Assembly: GCA_003577275.1 (NCBI GenBank)
Contig: QEVO01000001.1
Location: 868,001 to 932,000, forward strand
Direction of reading: 5' to 3'
Origin: Pseudomonadota bacterium
Lineage (GTDB): Bacteria > Pseudomonadota > Alphaproteobacteria > Sphingomonadales > Govanellaceae
DNA length: 64,000 nucleotides
The notes beneath the pieces are model-generated. The model did not search any database, was not told the DNA's origin, and saw only the letters and a list, made by a program, of their open reading frames with translations. This document shows positions 9,057-17,381 of the stretch, piece after piece. Every line of letters starts with the position of its first letter. The stretch's first letter is position 1. A program made the position numbers and the translations under genes.

Positions 9057-9755
9057 ATGAAAGTCGCCATCATGAGCCTCTATGACGAAACACAGCGCTG
9101 TACCTTGCGCCCTGCAGCGAGGGAAGGAAAACGGCAGCCTGTTTGCCGCCCCTTGCCGTCCCTGTCCCAGCGATTACGCGAGCCTGGGGTTGCCTTTGAC
9201 AATCGTCGCGTAACGCGCGCCCCGGCGTCCGCGGCGGGCCTGAGCCAACGTTTTTGGCATGCCTGGGTCGAGCACCGTGAGTATCTGACCCAGTTGGCGT
9301 GCAGATGGATGTCGGGCAACCGCAGCGATGCCGAGGATGTGGTCAGCCGGGCCGCAATTAAGGCCCACGACCGCTATCTACGGGACGCCAGCCGCATTCG
9401 CAATCTGCGATCCTGGCTGGCCCGTCTTCTCCACAACATCTGCATGGATGAACACCGCAAGCGCCAGGTGCGGCATCGCCTGCTCCATCAGTTCCACCCC
9501 GAGCAGTTGGAATATCTGGCGCTGGCGGCCAACACGCCCCATCCCGAGTTTGATTTGGAAAACGGCGAATCCATGAACGCCGCCATGGCGGCGATCTTCG
9601 AATTGCCGACGCGGCTGCGTCATCCCTTCGTTCTGCGCTTCGTCTTTCAGTATTCCAACCAGGAGATCGCGCGGCATCTCGAACTGAGTGAGGTCAATGT
9701 CAGAAAGCGCATCCAATTGGGGCGGTCATTCGTGCGCCGCCGGCTGATGCATTAA
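9057..9755 (+). CDS. ECF-type RNA polymerase sigma factor
   Basis: A 232-residue protein. After an unusual Arg/Pro-rich N-terminal stretch of about 65 residues it has a sigma-2-like region (about 80-140; SGNRSDAEDVVSRAAIKAHD and WLARLLHNICMDEHRKR) and a sigma-4-like HTH (about 180-230; NQEIARHLELSEVNVRKRIQ). No anti-sigma gene is adjacent. The start is uncertain: ATGs at 9057 and 9072 lack a clear RBS, and a later start would remove the odd N-terminus. It follows the transposase-like gene by 22 bp, so the two are probably co-transcribed. Confidence 0.75.
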   Translation: MKVAIMSLYDETQRCTLRPAAREGKRQPVCRPLPSLSQRLREPGVAFDNRRVTRAPASAAGLSQRFWHAWVEHREYLTQLACRWMSGNRSDAEDVVSRAAIKAHDRYLRDASRIRNLRSWLARLLHNICMDEHRKRQVRHRLLHQFHPEQLEYLALAANTPHPEFDLENGESMNAAMAAIFELPTRLRHPFVLRFVFQYSNQEIARHLELSEVNVRKRIQLGRSFVRRRLMH

Positions 9756-9776
9756 AATTTAGACGCGGCGGTTAAG

Positions 9777-9806
9777 AAAAGGGCGGCCCATCGGGGCCGC
9801 CCTTGG
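9777..9806 (-). terminator. Intrinsic terminator for the DUF2589 operon
   Basis: An 11-bp GC-rich stem (arms 9779-9789 and 9794-9804) with a 4-base loop. On the minus strand it is followed by TTTTCTTAA, so it ends the operon read leftward from 11967. On the plus strand the tail lacks T, so it would only weakly stop the sigma-factor transcript. Confidence 0.8.
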
Positions 9807-9827
9807 TCTGTCAGCGGCATGGCTCTC

Positions 9828-10526
9828 TCAAGCTTCCGATTCCAGCGCGGCGTTATTGCCGTCCGTAGGGGATTCGGCGCCGGCTTCCGCCGGGGAATCT
9901 TCCGTTACGTTCGCGCCGCCATCGCCCGGCGCAGTCGGCGTTTCTAGCGGCGCGGGATCATCACTCGGCTTGCGGCGAAGGGGCTGCATCATGTTGGTAT
10001 AGGTATCAATCACCCGCTGGATCGACTCCGGCGTTTGCAGGGTGCGAAACTCAAGATCGACGTGGACATGATCCGACGGCCGGCGTCTGCCGCCATCCGC
10101 GCCGCGCGGCGACAGCGACACCGTAAACTGGGCCCGGGTTTCACCGCCTTCCGATGGCTCATCGTTCTGTGCGCGCAGCAAGGACAACAGCCGGGTGCGC
10201 TCCTCCTTGGCGCTTTCCAGTTTGATGGATAGCTGCACCCGCATGCGCTCCAGCGCCAGCCCGCTTGGCGCCGCCAGCGATACCAGCGGCACCATGGAGT
10301 AATAATTCTCATCCAGCTCGACGCGCACCATCTTGGCTTTGAGCGATCCATCAGGCAGACGTTCGAAAAATTCGGACAGGACGCGGATATATTGTTGCGC
10401 CACCAGTGAATTGGTTTCGGCGGCGGCGTTCTGCAGGCCGCGGGTGATGCTGACCAGTTGCTGATGTTCCATGGTTTCGTTCTTCCTTCTAAAACGGCGA
10501 AAATAGCGCCGAATGCGTGAAATCAT
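9828..10526 (-). CDS. DUF2589-like protein (second copy)
   Basis: This 232-residue protein has a basic N-terminus, a helical segment, then a pattern shared with the upstream gene at 10625: VPLVSLAAPSGLALE, alternating hydrophobic strands and a C-terminal TPESIQRVIDTYTNMMQPL. The tail of about 50 residues is acidic and disordered. The ATG at 10526 is chosen because GGGAGG lies 7 bp upstream. It is the last gene of a three-gene minus-strand operon that starts with a lysozyme-like gene. The function of the family is unknown, and I assign it by internal comparison with its neighbour. Confidence 0.6.
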   Translation of the reverse strand: MISRIRRYFRRFRRKNETMEHQQLVSITRGLQNAAAETNSLVAQQYIRVLSEFFERLPDGSLKAKMVRVELDENYYSMVPLVSLAAPSGLALERMRVQLSIKLESAKEERTRLLSLLRAQNDEPSEGGETRAQFTVSLSPRGADGGRRRPSDHVHVDLEFRTLQTPESIQRVIDTYTNMMQPLRRKPSDDPAPLETPTAPGDGGANVTEDSPAEAGAESPTDGNNAALESEA

Positions 10527-10624
10527 GGGGATTCCTCCCATTCCCGGTTTTCAATGCGAACGGCGGGGAGCGATTGAGACGCTCCCCGCCAATCCTTCAG
10601 CAGACGTTGCGTGACCGTCCGCGA

Positions 10625-11287
10625 TTACTTGGGCTTTTGGTTGGTGAGAGCGACCTGTTCTTCCTTCGGCGACTTGACGCGGGTGTCGACGGGAAGCGTA
10701 TCCTTCGACTTTAGTTCCTTGTTCGTGGGCAGGGTGACGGGCTTGGTGGCGGCATCAGTCAGAAAATCGATCACCCGCAATAGCGCTTCCGGCGCCGGCT
10801 GACGCTTCAACTGGGTATTGAAGGAATACTTGGCGCGGGTATCGGTCTTGCGGGTCTGCTCCGACTTATGACTGACGCGGCCGGTGATTTTCGCCGAAAT
10901 CGGCCCCCATCCGACGCTGGCTTCCAATTCCGCCCCGGCTTCAGTGGAGGATGACTCGGCTTCCGAAGCCGTGACTTCCAGCTCGAACGCGACAGATCCG
11001 GATTCGATGCAGATGTTGGGATGTTCGATGGCCGCCATCAGCGGCACCGACATGGTGCGTTGCAGAATGCCTTGGTAGTTGCCTTCCTGATCGACCACCG
11101 TTTCCTGGTAATCGAACGTCAATTGCACCGCCTTGCCGTCGCGGATGCAGACCGTCTGTAAGAAATCGGCGTAGCTCTTGCTCGCCTGTACCTGGGCCGA
11201 CACCATCGCCGTCAACGGTCCCGCGATCATCTTGTCGATGGGCAGGGCGTTGATGACGGAGCCGGTGAAGTTTGGATCCAGTGCCAT
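10625..11287 (-). CDS. DUF2589 domain-containing protein
   Basis: This 220-residue protein shows the features I associate with DUF2589: an N-terminal LPIDKMIAGPLTAMVSAQVQAS, a central block with VPLMAAIEHPNICIES, and a beta-rich middle that ends at PEALLRVIDFLTD. It has no signal peptide or membrane segment, and the C-terminus is Lys-rich and disordered. AGGAG lies 7 bp before the ATG. It sits between the lysozyme-like gene and a second DUF2589-like gene, all on the same strand. The biochemical role is not known. Confidence 0.7.
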   Translation of the reverse strand: MALDPNFTGSVINALPIDKMIAGPLTAMVSAQVQASKSYADFLQTVCIRDGKAVQLTFDYQETVVDQEGNYQGILQRTMSVPLMAAIEHPNICIESGSVAFELEVTASEAESSSTEAGAELEASVGWGPISAKITGRVSHKSEQTRKTDTRAKYSFNTQLKRQPAPEALLRVIDFLTDAATKPVTLPTNKELKSKDTLPVDTRVKSPKEEQVALTNQKPK

Positions 11288-11367
11288 CTCTTAGCTCCTC
11301 ATCAAGAATATAGAGTTACGGCCCTGCGGGGCCGCGCCGGGCATGACGCATTGACATGCGCCACGCT

Positions 11368-11967
11368 TCAATCGGACGCGCGAGGGATAAACTGTGTGAC
11401 GGTGTTCTCGATTGAGGTGGCGCCAAGCGCTTGGCGCAGCAGTTTTGCTTCCTTGCGGCGGCGGGTCGGATAGCCATCGCCGAAGTTTTCAAGTTCATTG
11501 ACGCAGGCTTGCCAGTCTTTCTGGCAGGCCAGTTCCCAGAATTTCGGCGTGCGACGGGCAAGGTTGGGACCGTACTGGTAAGCGAGCGATGCCAGCACCG
11601 TCTGGACTACGTCCGGCAGATGATAGAAGGCGTCCTTGCCTGCCGCCTTATCGTAAGCCTTCTGTAGTTGATCGAAGATAGGGCCGCACGCCGCGGTTTC
11701 GATCTGGGCGGCCTCGTCTTGCGTGATCTCCAGCGGCAATTCGCGAAGCAGGTCAACCGCATCCTGTCCCTTGCGGCCGGCGTAAGGGGCAAGCTTTACT
11801 TTAAGCTCATCAGCAATGGGCCATTTGCTGATTTCTGTGAGCGTCCGCGCCCCCAGATCCACCCCGGTGGCGATGGTAACGCCGCTGCTGCTGGTGTTTG
11901 CAGCCGGAACATAGCCTTTCAGCTGCAATCCCCCTTCCAGGTCAGCAATAAACTTCCAATCGATCAT
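11368..11967 (-). CDS. Pesticin-type (T4-lysozyme-like) muramidase
   Basis: This 199-residue protein matches the pesticin lysozyme fold. The N-terminal segment has the catalytic Glu in FIADLEGGLQLKGYVP, followed by SGVTIATGVDLGARTL, which carries the Thr and Asp of the active site. There is no signal peptide, so export would need holin-like help, cell lysis or a dedicated secretion route. The frame is open to 12570, but the ATG at 11967 has a strong AAGGAGG upstream and the longer frame would overlap the patatin gene. It is the first gene of the minus-strand operon with two DUF2589-like genes, divergent from the patatin gene. Confidence 0.75.
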   Translation of the reverse strand: MIDWKFIADLEGGLQLKGYVPAANTSSSGVTIATGVDLGARTLTEISKWPIADELKVKLAPYAGRKGQDAVDLLRELPLEITQDEAAQIETAACGPIFDQLQKAYDKAAGKDAFYHLPDVVQTVLASLAYQYGPNLARRTPKFWELACQKDWQACVNELENFGDGYPTRRRKEAKLLRQALGATSIENTVTQFIPRASD

Positions 11968-12132
11968 GGACGTTATTTCCTCCTTGGGCGACGAGACGCC
12001 AATCCCTCCTTCGCGCATCGTCCCATGACGGACGAGCGCGAAATTCGTGACACCCCCTGGCGCAGGCATCACGCCAGGCCATGGTCGTTCGTCAGATGCT
12101 CGGGCATGCCGCCTGAGGACACGAGAAAGCAG

Positions 12133-14784
12133 ATGAAGCAGATACTGGCGGGTGTGGGGACATTCTTTCGCGGCTGGCTTGAACGAGCCGCCGCAGGCTC
12201 GCGTTTGGTGACGCCGCAGAGGGATAGCGAGGAGCTTCCGGGAGCGGTGTTTGACCGTGAACTGGCGGTCATCGCCGAACGCCGTCAAGCGGTCGGGCTG
12301 CCGCGTCCGGACGCAGAGCGGCCGTCGGCTTCCCTGGGGCTGGTGGGACTCTGCCTGTCGGGCGGCGGCATTCGATCGGCGACCTTCAATCTTGGGGTGG
12401 CGCAGACCCTGCATAAGCGCGGGCTGTGGCGGTTTGTGGACTATCTGTCCACCGTATCGGGCGGCGGCTATCTGGGCGGCGCGCTGAGCAGTCTTTACGC
12501 CCACGCGACGACGGAGGATGCCGTAAACACGCTCCTCGATGATCTGCCGGAGGGGGCTGCGTCCCGACACTTACGCGACCATTCCAACTATTTGCTGCCG
12601 CGCCAGTTCCTGGCCGGGTTGCGTCTGCCCGGGCTGTTTTTGCGCGGCCTTCTGGTCAACCTCCTCATCCTGCTGCCGTTGATCGCCGCGGCGTCGCTGG
12701 TCACCTTGTGGATCGCCGGCGAGGCGACGCGGGAAGCCAGCATGACCACGGAGCTGACCGTTCGCGTCGATCCCGAGGGCTACTCGCGGTGGCTGGCGGC
12801 GGGAGAGGGCGATCGCTACCGCCGCTACATGAACCTGCGCGACAGCGTGCGCGACTATGCCATCAACGATGAGTTGCCGATCCCCGATGAAGTGGCGATC
12901 TTAAAACCGCCGCGCGGCGTGGCGGTCGGCGATCAGCCTGACCGGCAGACGGTGGTGATGCCGCTTCCAGACGCCGGCCGCGTACCGGTGACCTTCATTC
13001 CCGCCTTTGAAGGCGAGGCGACGCTGTTCATTCGCGCCTGGCAACAGGCGCCGAACGCCGCCCCGGGAACTGCTTCCGTCGATCCGGTGACCCGGCTGCA
13101 TGAACTTACCCTTGGCTGGCTGGGCAGCGCGGTGGCCATGGTGCTCTTGGTGCTGGCGCTCTACCCGGCGGCGCAGTGGTTTGCTGAGCGTGGGCGCGCG
13201 CCCAATTGGCGCAGCCGCGATCTGTTCACCCGCTGGGTGACCGGCGGCGTGCTGTTGTCCATCGCCGCTGCGGCCTTCGTCAGCGCCCAGCCCTTGGCCA
13301 TCTATTATTTCGATCTCTTGGGCGAAGTCTCGGTGCCGGGGGTTGGCGATTTGAGCGAAACCTTGACTCTCATCGGCAGCGTCGCCACCGGGCTTGGCGC
13401 GCTGTTCTCCGGCTCCCTCGGCCAGCGCGCGCCGCGCCTGTTGCGCCGGCTCGGCATGGTGAGCTTCGCCGCCTTGGGGCCGCTGACCGTATGGCTTCTC
13501 TATCTGACGCTGACGCGCTGGATCATCATTCCCGAAACCGCACCCCGGTGGCTTCTAGATATCGCCGCCGCCACGACCCGCACGTTGAGCGATAGCCACC
13601 TTGCGGCCGCAGTCGCCGTCATCGTCGAGGCCATCCATCGCGGTTTTGATTTTCTCCATGACCAGTGGCTGTGGCCAGAGCCGACCAGCCACATGGCGGC
13701 GGCGACGCTGGCGTGCGCGGTATTTGTCGGGTTGACCACGCGGCTTTTTTATGACGTGAACGCGACCTCGTTTCACCGCTTCTACCGCGACCGCCTGAGC
13801 CGCGCCTATTTGATGGGCCGGCTGCAGAGCGATAGCTCTTTCAGTCATGCCGATGATCTGAAATTGTCGGCGCTATCGCCGCGCGCGCCCTATCATCTGA
13901 TCAACGCTACGCTCAATCTGCAAGGTTCGCGGCGCGGCAATCTGCGCGGCCGCAACGCGGCGTTCTTCCTGATGAGCCGGGAATATGTCGGCAGCCAACT
14001 CACCGGCTACCGCGCCACTGAAGACATGGAGGCGCTGCATCCCGCCCTTGATCTTGGCACGGCGATGGCGATCTCCGGCGCGGCCGCTGCGCCCAACATG
14101 GGGCGGGCGACCAAGAAAGGTCTGACCTTCGCGCTGACGTTGCTCAACGTGCGCCTAGGCTATTGGTTGCCCCATCCGCGGCTGTTTGCCGCGCCGTTTT
14201 ATCATCAAACAACGCTGGGACAGATGATGCGAAGGCTGGCGGTACCCTTGGTGCGAGCGACGCCGTGGCATTTGGTGAAGGAAATGCTGGGGCAGCTTGA
14301 CGAACGCGGCCGGCTGCTCAACCTGTCGGATGGCGGCCATCTGGAGAACTTAGGATTATACGAGCTGTTGCGTCGGCGCTGCCGCTTGATCATTGCCAGC
14401 GATGCGGAAGCTGATCCCGGCATGGCGTTTCAGGGGCTGGCCGACGCCATTCGCCTGGCGCGCATCGACCTGGGCGTCACCATCGACATTAACATCGACG
14501 CCATCCGCCCCGATGCCCATGGTATGAGCGATAAGCACGGCGCGGTCGGCCGCATTGATTACGGCAACGGCGAAACGGGGCGTCTCATCTACATCAAATC
14601 GTCTCTCACCGGCGATGAGAACGTCTATGTGGAAAAATACAAGGCCCTCGACGCCGCCTTTCCGCACCAGACCACCGCCGATCAGTTCTTCGACGAAGAG
14701 CAATTCGAAGCCTACCGCGCGCTGGGCGCTCATGCGGCGGATTACGTGCTGGAGGAGGCCAAGGAAGCCTTTGCAGGGCTTTGA
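12133..14784 (+). CDS. Large membrane-bound patatin-like phospholipase
   Basis: About 883 residues. The patatin oxyanion loop GLCLSGGGIRSATFN lies near residue 75, the nucleophile Ser in YLSTVSGGGYLGG near 115, and the dyad Asp in LSDGGHLENLGLYELL near residue 735. All catalytic elements are therefore present, but the catalytic halves are split by an insertion with about six hydrophobic segments, placing the enzyme in the membrane. The frame is open from 11668, but upstream codons overlap the lysozyme gene. Starts at 12106 and 12133 are both possible; I use 12133. Patatin domains hydrolyse acyl esters of lipids; the substrate here is unknown. Confidence 0.75.
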   Translation: MKQILAGVGTFFRGWLERAAAGSRLVTPQRDSEELPGAVFDRELAVIAERRQAVGLPRPDAERPSASLGLVGLCLSGGGIRSATFNLGVAQTLHKRGLWRFVDYLSTVSGGGYLGGALSSLYAHATTEDAVNTLLDDLPEGAASRHLRDHSNYLLPRQFLAGLRLPGLFLRGLLVNLLILLPLIAAASLVTLWIAGEATREASMTTELTVRVDPEGYSRWLAAGEGDRYRRYMNLRDSVRDYAINDELPIPDEVAILKPPRGVAVGDQPDRQTVVMPLPDAGRVPVTFIPAFEGEATLFIRAWQQAPNAAPGTASVDPVTRLHELTLGWLGSAVAMVLLVLALYPAAQWFAERGRAPNWRSRDLFTRWVTGGVLLSIAAAAFVSAQPLAIYYFDLLGEVSVPGVGDLSETLTLIGSVATGLGALFSGSLGQRAPRLLRRLGMVSFAALGPLTVWLLYLTLTRWIIIPETAPRWLLDIAAATTRTLSDSHLAAAVAVIVEAIHRGFDFLHDQWLWPEPTSHMAAATLACAVFVGLTTRLFYDVNATSFHRFYRDRLSRAYLMGRLQSDSSFSHADDLKLSALSPRAPYHLINATLNLQGSRRGNLRGRNAAFFLMSREYVGSQLTGYRATEDMEALHPALDLGTAMAISGAAAAPNMGRATKKGLTFALTLLNVRLGYWLPHPRLFAAPFYHQTTLGQMMRRLAVPLVRATPWHLVKEMLGQLDERGRLLNLSDGGHLENLGLYELLRRRCRLIIASDAEADPGMAFQGLADAIRLARIDLGVTIDINIDAIRPDAHGMSDKHGAVGRIDYGNGETGRLIYIKSSLTGDENVYVEKYKALDAAFPHQTTADQFFDEEQFEAYRALGAHAADYVLEEAKEAFAGL

Positions 14785-14881
14785 TTTATATAAAAATATC
14801 TAATTGTGTAGAGAAACAATAAGTTGCATGGAAAGTAGTGAAGGGAGTAGATTACCTTGATAAGGGCAACATAGGCTGGAT

Positions 14882-15058
14882 ATGATTAGAGATCAGCATC
14901 AGGCTATTAAAAAGGCCATTGATAAGTATACGAAAGAGGCCACCAAGTCGCCTCAAGCGGCGCGGGATGCTCTAGTCAAGGAGGGCATTTACCTCAGCAG
15001 TGGTAAATTAGCTCCAAAATTTGCTGAACCCCGCGAGAAGCCAATCGTTAAGAAATGA
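14882..15058 (+). CDS. Small protein, putative antitoxin partner of the next gene
   Basis: This 58-residue ORF translates to a charged, mainly helical protein beginning MIRDQHQAIKKAIDKYTKEA, with a central AARDALVKEGIYLSSGKLAP and a Lys-rich end. Its stop overlaps the start of the following gene by 4 bp (ATGA), so the two are translationally coupled. Small proteins with an AARxxLVxxGI motif preceding genes of this type look familiar to me, but I know of no assigned function. Base composition is clearly more AT-rich than in neighbouring genes, which suggests horizontal acquisition. Confidence 0.65.
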   Translation: MIRDQHQAIKKAIDKYTKEATKSPQAARDALVKEGIYLSSGKLAPKFAEPREKPIVKK

Positions 15059-15639
15059 GCCGCCTTCATACGTCGTTTGTTCTGGCCTATCACGGCTGTG
15101 ATCAAAAGATCGGCGAGCAGATACTTACAGGCAAGGCGACTTTCAAAAAAAGCGAGGAAGATTACGACTGGCTTGGGCCGGGTGTTTATTTTTGGGAGTC
15201 AGACCCGCATCGCGCTCGAGAATGGGCGGAAGATAAGAAGCGTCGCGGGATACTGAAGAAGCCCTTTGTTATCGGCGCTGCCATTGACCTTGGACATTGT
15301 CTGGATCTCATGAGCAGGGAAGACCTATCTCTGCTTAAGAAAGCATACGACTCATTGCGCGAGATTCATGAAAAGGATTCCAAGCTTGGTCCACTGCCAA
15401 CTAATTCAGGCGGTGATGATAGGTTCATGCGGCGGCTGGATTGCGCAGTTATCAAGCGCCTGCACTATATCATTGCCGCTAATGAAAACTTGCAGCCCTA
15501 TGATACGGTTAGGGGACTTTTCACCGAAGGAAACCCACTCTTTCCTGGTAGCGGCTTTCAGGAACGAAGCCATATTCAAATTGCTGTTTGCAATTTTGAC
15601 AGCATCAAGGGGGTGTTCCGCGTTAAGCAATCTTCTTAA
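15055..15639 (+). CDS. Putative ADP-ribosyltransferase-fold protein, toxin-like
   Basis: This 194-residue soluble protein opens with VLAYHGCDQKIGEQIL, followed by DYDWLGPGVYFWESDPHRAREWA. The HG near the start and the GxYFxE block followed by a helix resemble the His and Tyr motifs of PARP-type ADP-ribosyltransferase folds; this is inference from motif layout. Later blocks LDCAVIKRLHY and IQIAVCNFDSIKGVFRV look family-specific. It is coupled to the 58-residue gene by a 4-bp overlap and is AT-rich relative to the chromosome. A two-gene toxin-antitoxin or defence module is the simplest reading; a housekeeping role is not excluded. Confidence 0.6.
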   Translation: MSRLHTSFVLAYHGCDQKIGEQILTGKATFKKSEEDYDWLGPGVYFWESDPHRAREWAEDKKRRGILKKPFVIGAAIDLGHCLDLMSREDLSLLKKAYDSLREIHEKDSKLGPLPTNSGGDDRFMRRLDCAVIKRLHYIIAANENLQPYDTVRGLFTEGNPLFPGSGFQERSHIQIAVCNFDSIKGVFRVKQSS

Positions 15640-16061
15640 CGCTCGAACTTGGTGGACAGCACGATCGATGATGTGGTGCGCTCGATCCCCGGAATGCGGC
15701 CGATTTCATCGAGCATGGCGTCGATCTCGCCGGTGGTGTCGGCGCGGATGATGGCGATGAGGTCATAGTGGCCGCTCACCGCATGCAGGGCGCGCAGGCC
15801 AAGCATCTGTTTTAGGGCCAGCGTCACCCGATCGGCGAGTTTCGGATTGACGCTGATCATGACGTGCGCGGTGATCTGCCGCGCCGCGTGCGCGTCGCGG
15901 TAGCGCACCGTGTAGCCGCCGATGACCCCCGACCGCTCCAGCCGGGCAAGGCGGTCCTGCACGGTGGAGCGCGACAGGCCAAGCCGACGCGCCAGCACCG
16001 CCGTGGGCAGCCGGGCGTTTTCCTCCAATAGCCTCAGCAAGGCTTGGTCCGTCTCATCCAT
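15636..16061 (-). CDS. Lrp/AsnC-family transcriptional regulator
   Basis: This 141-residue protein has an N-terminal winged HTH (LLRLLEENARLPTAVLARRL and LSRSTVQDRLARLERSG, about 8-50) and a C-terminal ligand-binding RAM domain (about 65-140). It is a typical feast/famine regulator, probably binding an amino acid. It is divergent from the saccharopine dehydrogenase-like gene at 16185, which suggests it regulates that gene, with lysine or a related amino acid as effector (inference from context). Confidence 0.88.
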   Translation of the reverse strand: MDETDQALLRLLEENARLPTAVLARRLGLSRSTVQDRLARLERSGVIGGYTVRYRDAHAARQITAHVMISVNPKLADRVTLALKQMLGLRALHAVSGHYDLIAIIRADTTGEIDAMLDEIGRIPGIERTTSSIVLSTKFER

Positions 16062-16184
16062 TCCGTTATTATGACGGATAATATTATCAAATCAACGGAA
16101 AATTTCCGGCAATTCGGCAGATTGCTCCCTTCATTTCAACGGCCAATCTTTTTACGGTTCGAAGAACTTCGGATGGAGGTCCAG

Positions 16185-17315
16185 ATGACGCCGATTCTTC
16201 TTTTGGGCGCCGGCAAGATCGGCGCGATGATTGCCGAACTGTTGAGCCAGACGGGCGACTATGAGATCACGGTGGCCGACCGCGACGCCGATGGCTTGAA
16301 ACGTTTAGGGTTGAACCCGGCGGTCAAGACCCGGGTGCTCGACGTCACCCATCACGAGGCGCTGAAAAAAGCGTTGGCCGGCAAGTATGCGGTCCTAAGC
16401 GCTTGCCCGTTCACCGTCACGCCGCTGATCGCCACCGCCGCCAAGGAGGCGGGCGTGCATTATTTCGACCTCACCGAGGACGTGGAAAGCACCCGCATCG
16501 TCAAGGAACTGGCGAAGGACGCCAAGACCGCCTTCGTGCCGCAGTGCGGGTTAGCGCCCGGGTTCATTTCCATCGTCGCCTACGATCTCGCCAAGCGCTT
16601 CGACACCTTGCACAATGTTCATATGCGGGTTGGCGCGCTACCGAAATATCCTTCGAACGCGCTAAAATACAATCTTACCTGGTCCACCGATGGCCTGATC
16701 AACGAATACTGCAATCCCTGCGAAGCAGTGGTGGACGGCGAGCTGCGCGAAGTGCCGCCCTTGGAAGAAAAGGAAAGCTTCTCGCTCGACGGCATCGATT
16801 ATGAAGCGTTCAATACCTCGGGCGGCCTTGGCACGCTGTGCGAAACGCTGGCCGGCCGGGTCGATAACCTCAACTACCGCACCGTGCGCTATCCCGGCCA
16901 TTGCGAGATCATGAAGACGCTCATTCGCGATCTGCGCCTCGGCGAACGGCGCGAGTTGTTGAAGAACATCTTCGAGCACGCGCTGCCCATCACCTTGCAG
17001 GATGTGGTGCTGGTATTCGTCACGGTGAGCGGCATGCGCCAGGGCCGCTTTATGCAGGAAACCTATGCTCACAAAGTTTATGCCCGGGAGATGTTCGGTC
17101 AGGTGTGGAGCGCCATTCAGATCACCACCGCCTCCGGCATCTGCGCCATGGTCGATCTGTTGCGCCAGGGCAAACTGCCGCAGCAGGGCTTCGTGCGTCA
17201 GGAAGATACGTTGTTCTCGGATTTCATTCGTAACCGCTTCGGCGCCAACTACGCCCGCGGTGAGGATATCGCGGTCGCCGACAGCGGCAACGGCATTTGC
17301 GAAAAGGTTGCCTGA
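16185..17315 (+). CDS. Saccharopine dehydrogenase family protein
   Basis: This 376-residue NAD(P)-dependent oxidoreductase has a Rossmann fold opening with ILLLGAGKIGAMIAELL, then conserved YFDLTEDVESTR and FVPQCGLAPGFISIVAYDL. The family includes the L-glutamate-forming saccharopine dehydrogenases and carboxynorspermidine synthases; the divergent Lrp regulator favours amino-acid catabolism, such as lysine. The ATG at 16185 has GGAGG 5 bp upstream. The frame is open back to 16044 but overlaps the regulator there. Confidence 0.8.
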   Translation: MTPILLLGAGKIGAMIAELLSQTGDYEITVADRDADGLKRLGLNPAVKTRVLDVTHHEALKKALAGKYAVLSACPFTVTPLIATAAKEAGVHYFDLTEDVESTRIVKELAKDAKTAFVPQCGLAPGFISIVAYDLAKRFDTLHNVHMRVGALPKYPSNALKYNLTWSTDGLINEYCNPCEAVVDGELREVPPLEEKESFSLDGIDYEAFNTSGGLGTLCETLAGRVDNLNYRTVRYPGHCEIMKTLIRDLRLGERRELLKNIFEHALPITLQDVVLVFVTVSGMRQGRFMQETYAHKVYAREMFGQVWSAIQITTASGICAMVDLLRQGKLPQQGFVRQEDTLFSDFIRNRFGANYARGEDIAVADSGNGICEKVA

Positions 17316-17381
17316 AGCCAATATCGCGGCCTTTGACAAACGGTCATAATCCCCGGCTATACTCATGCCGGAGCTTGACAC

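Noticed and set aside
11668..12132. Upstream extension of the patatin reading frame (a possible 1038-residue protein)
   Set aside because: It lies antisense to the lysozyme gene, which has a strong RBS and a clear family match; the extension has no recognisable domain.
11968..12570. N-terminal extension of the lysozyme frame
   Set aside because: It overlaps the start and catalytic region of the patatin gene, and the ATG at 11967 has an AAGGAGG site.
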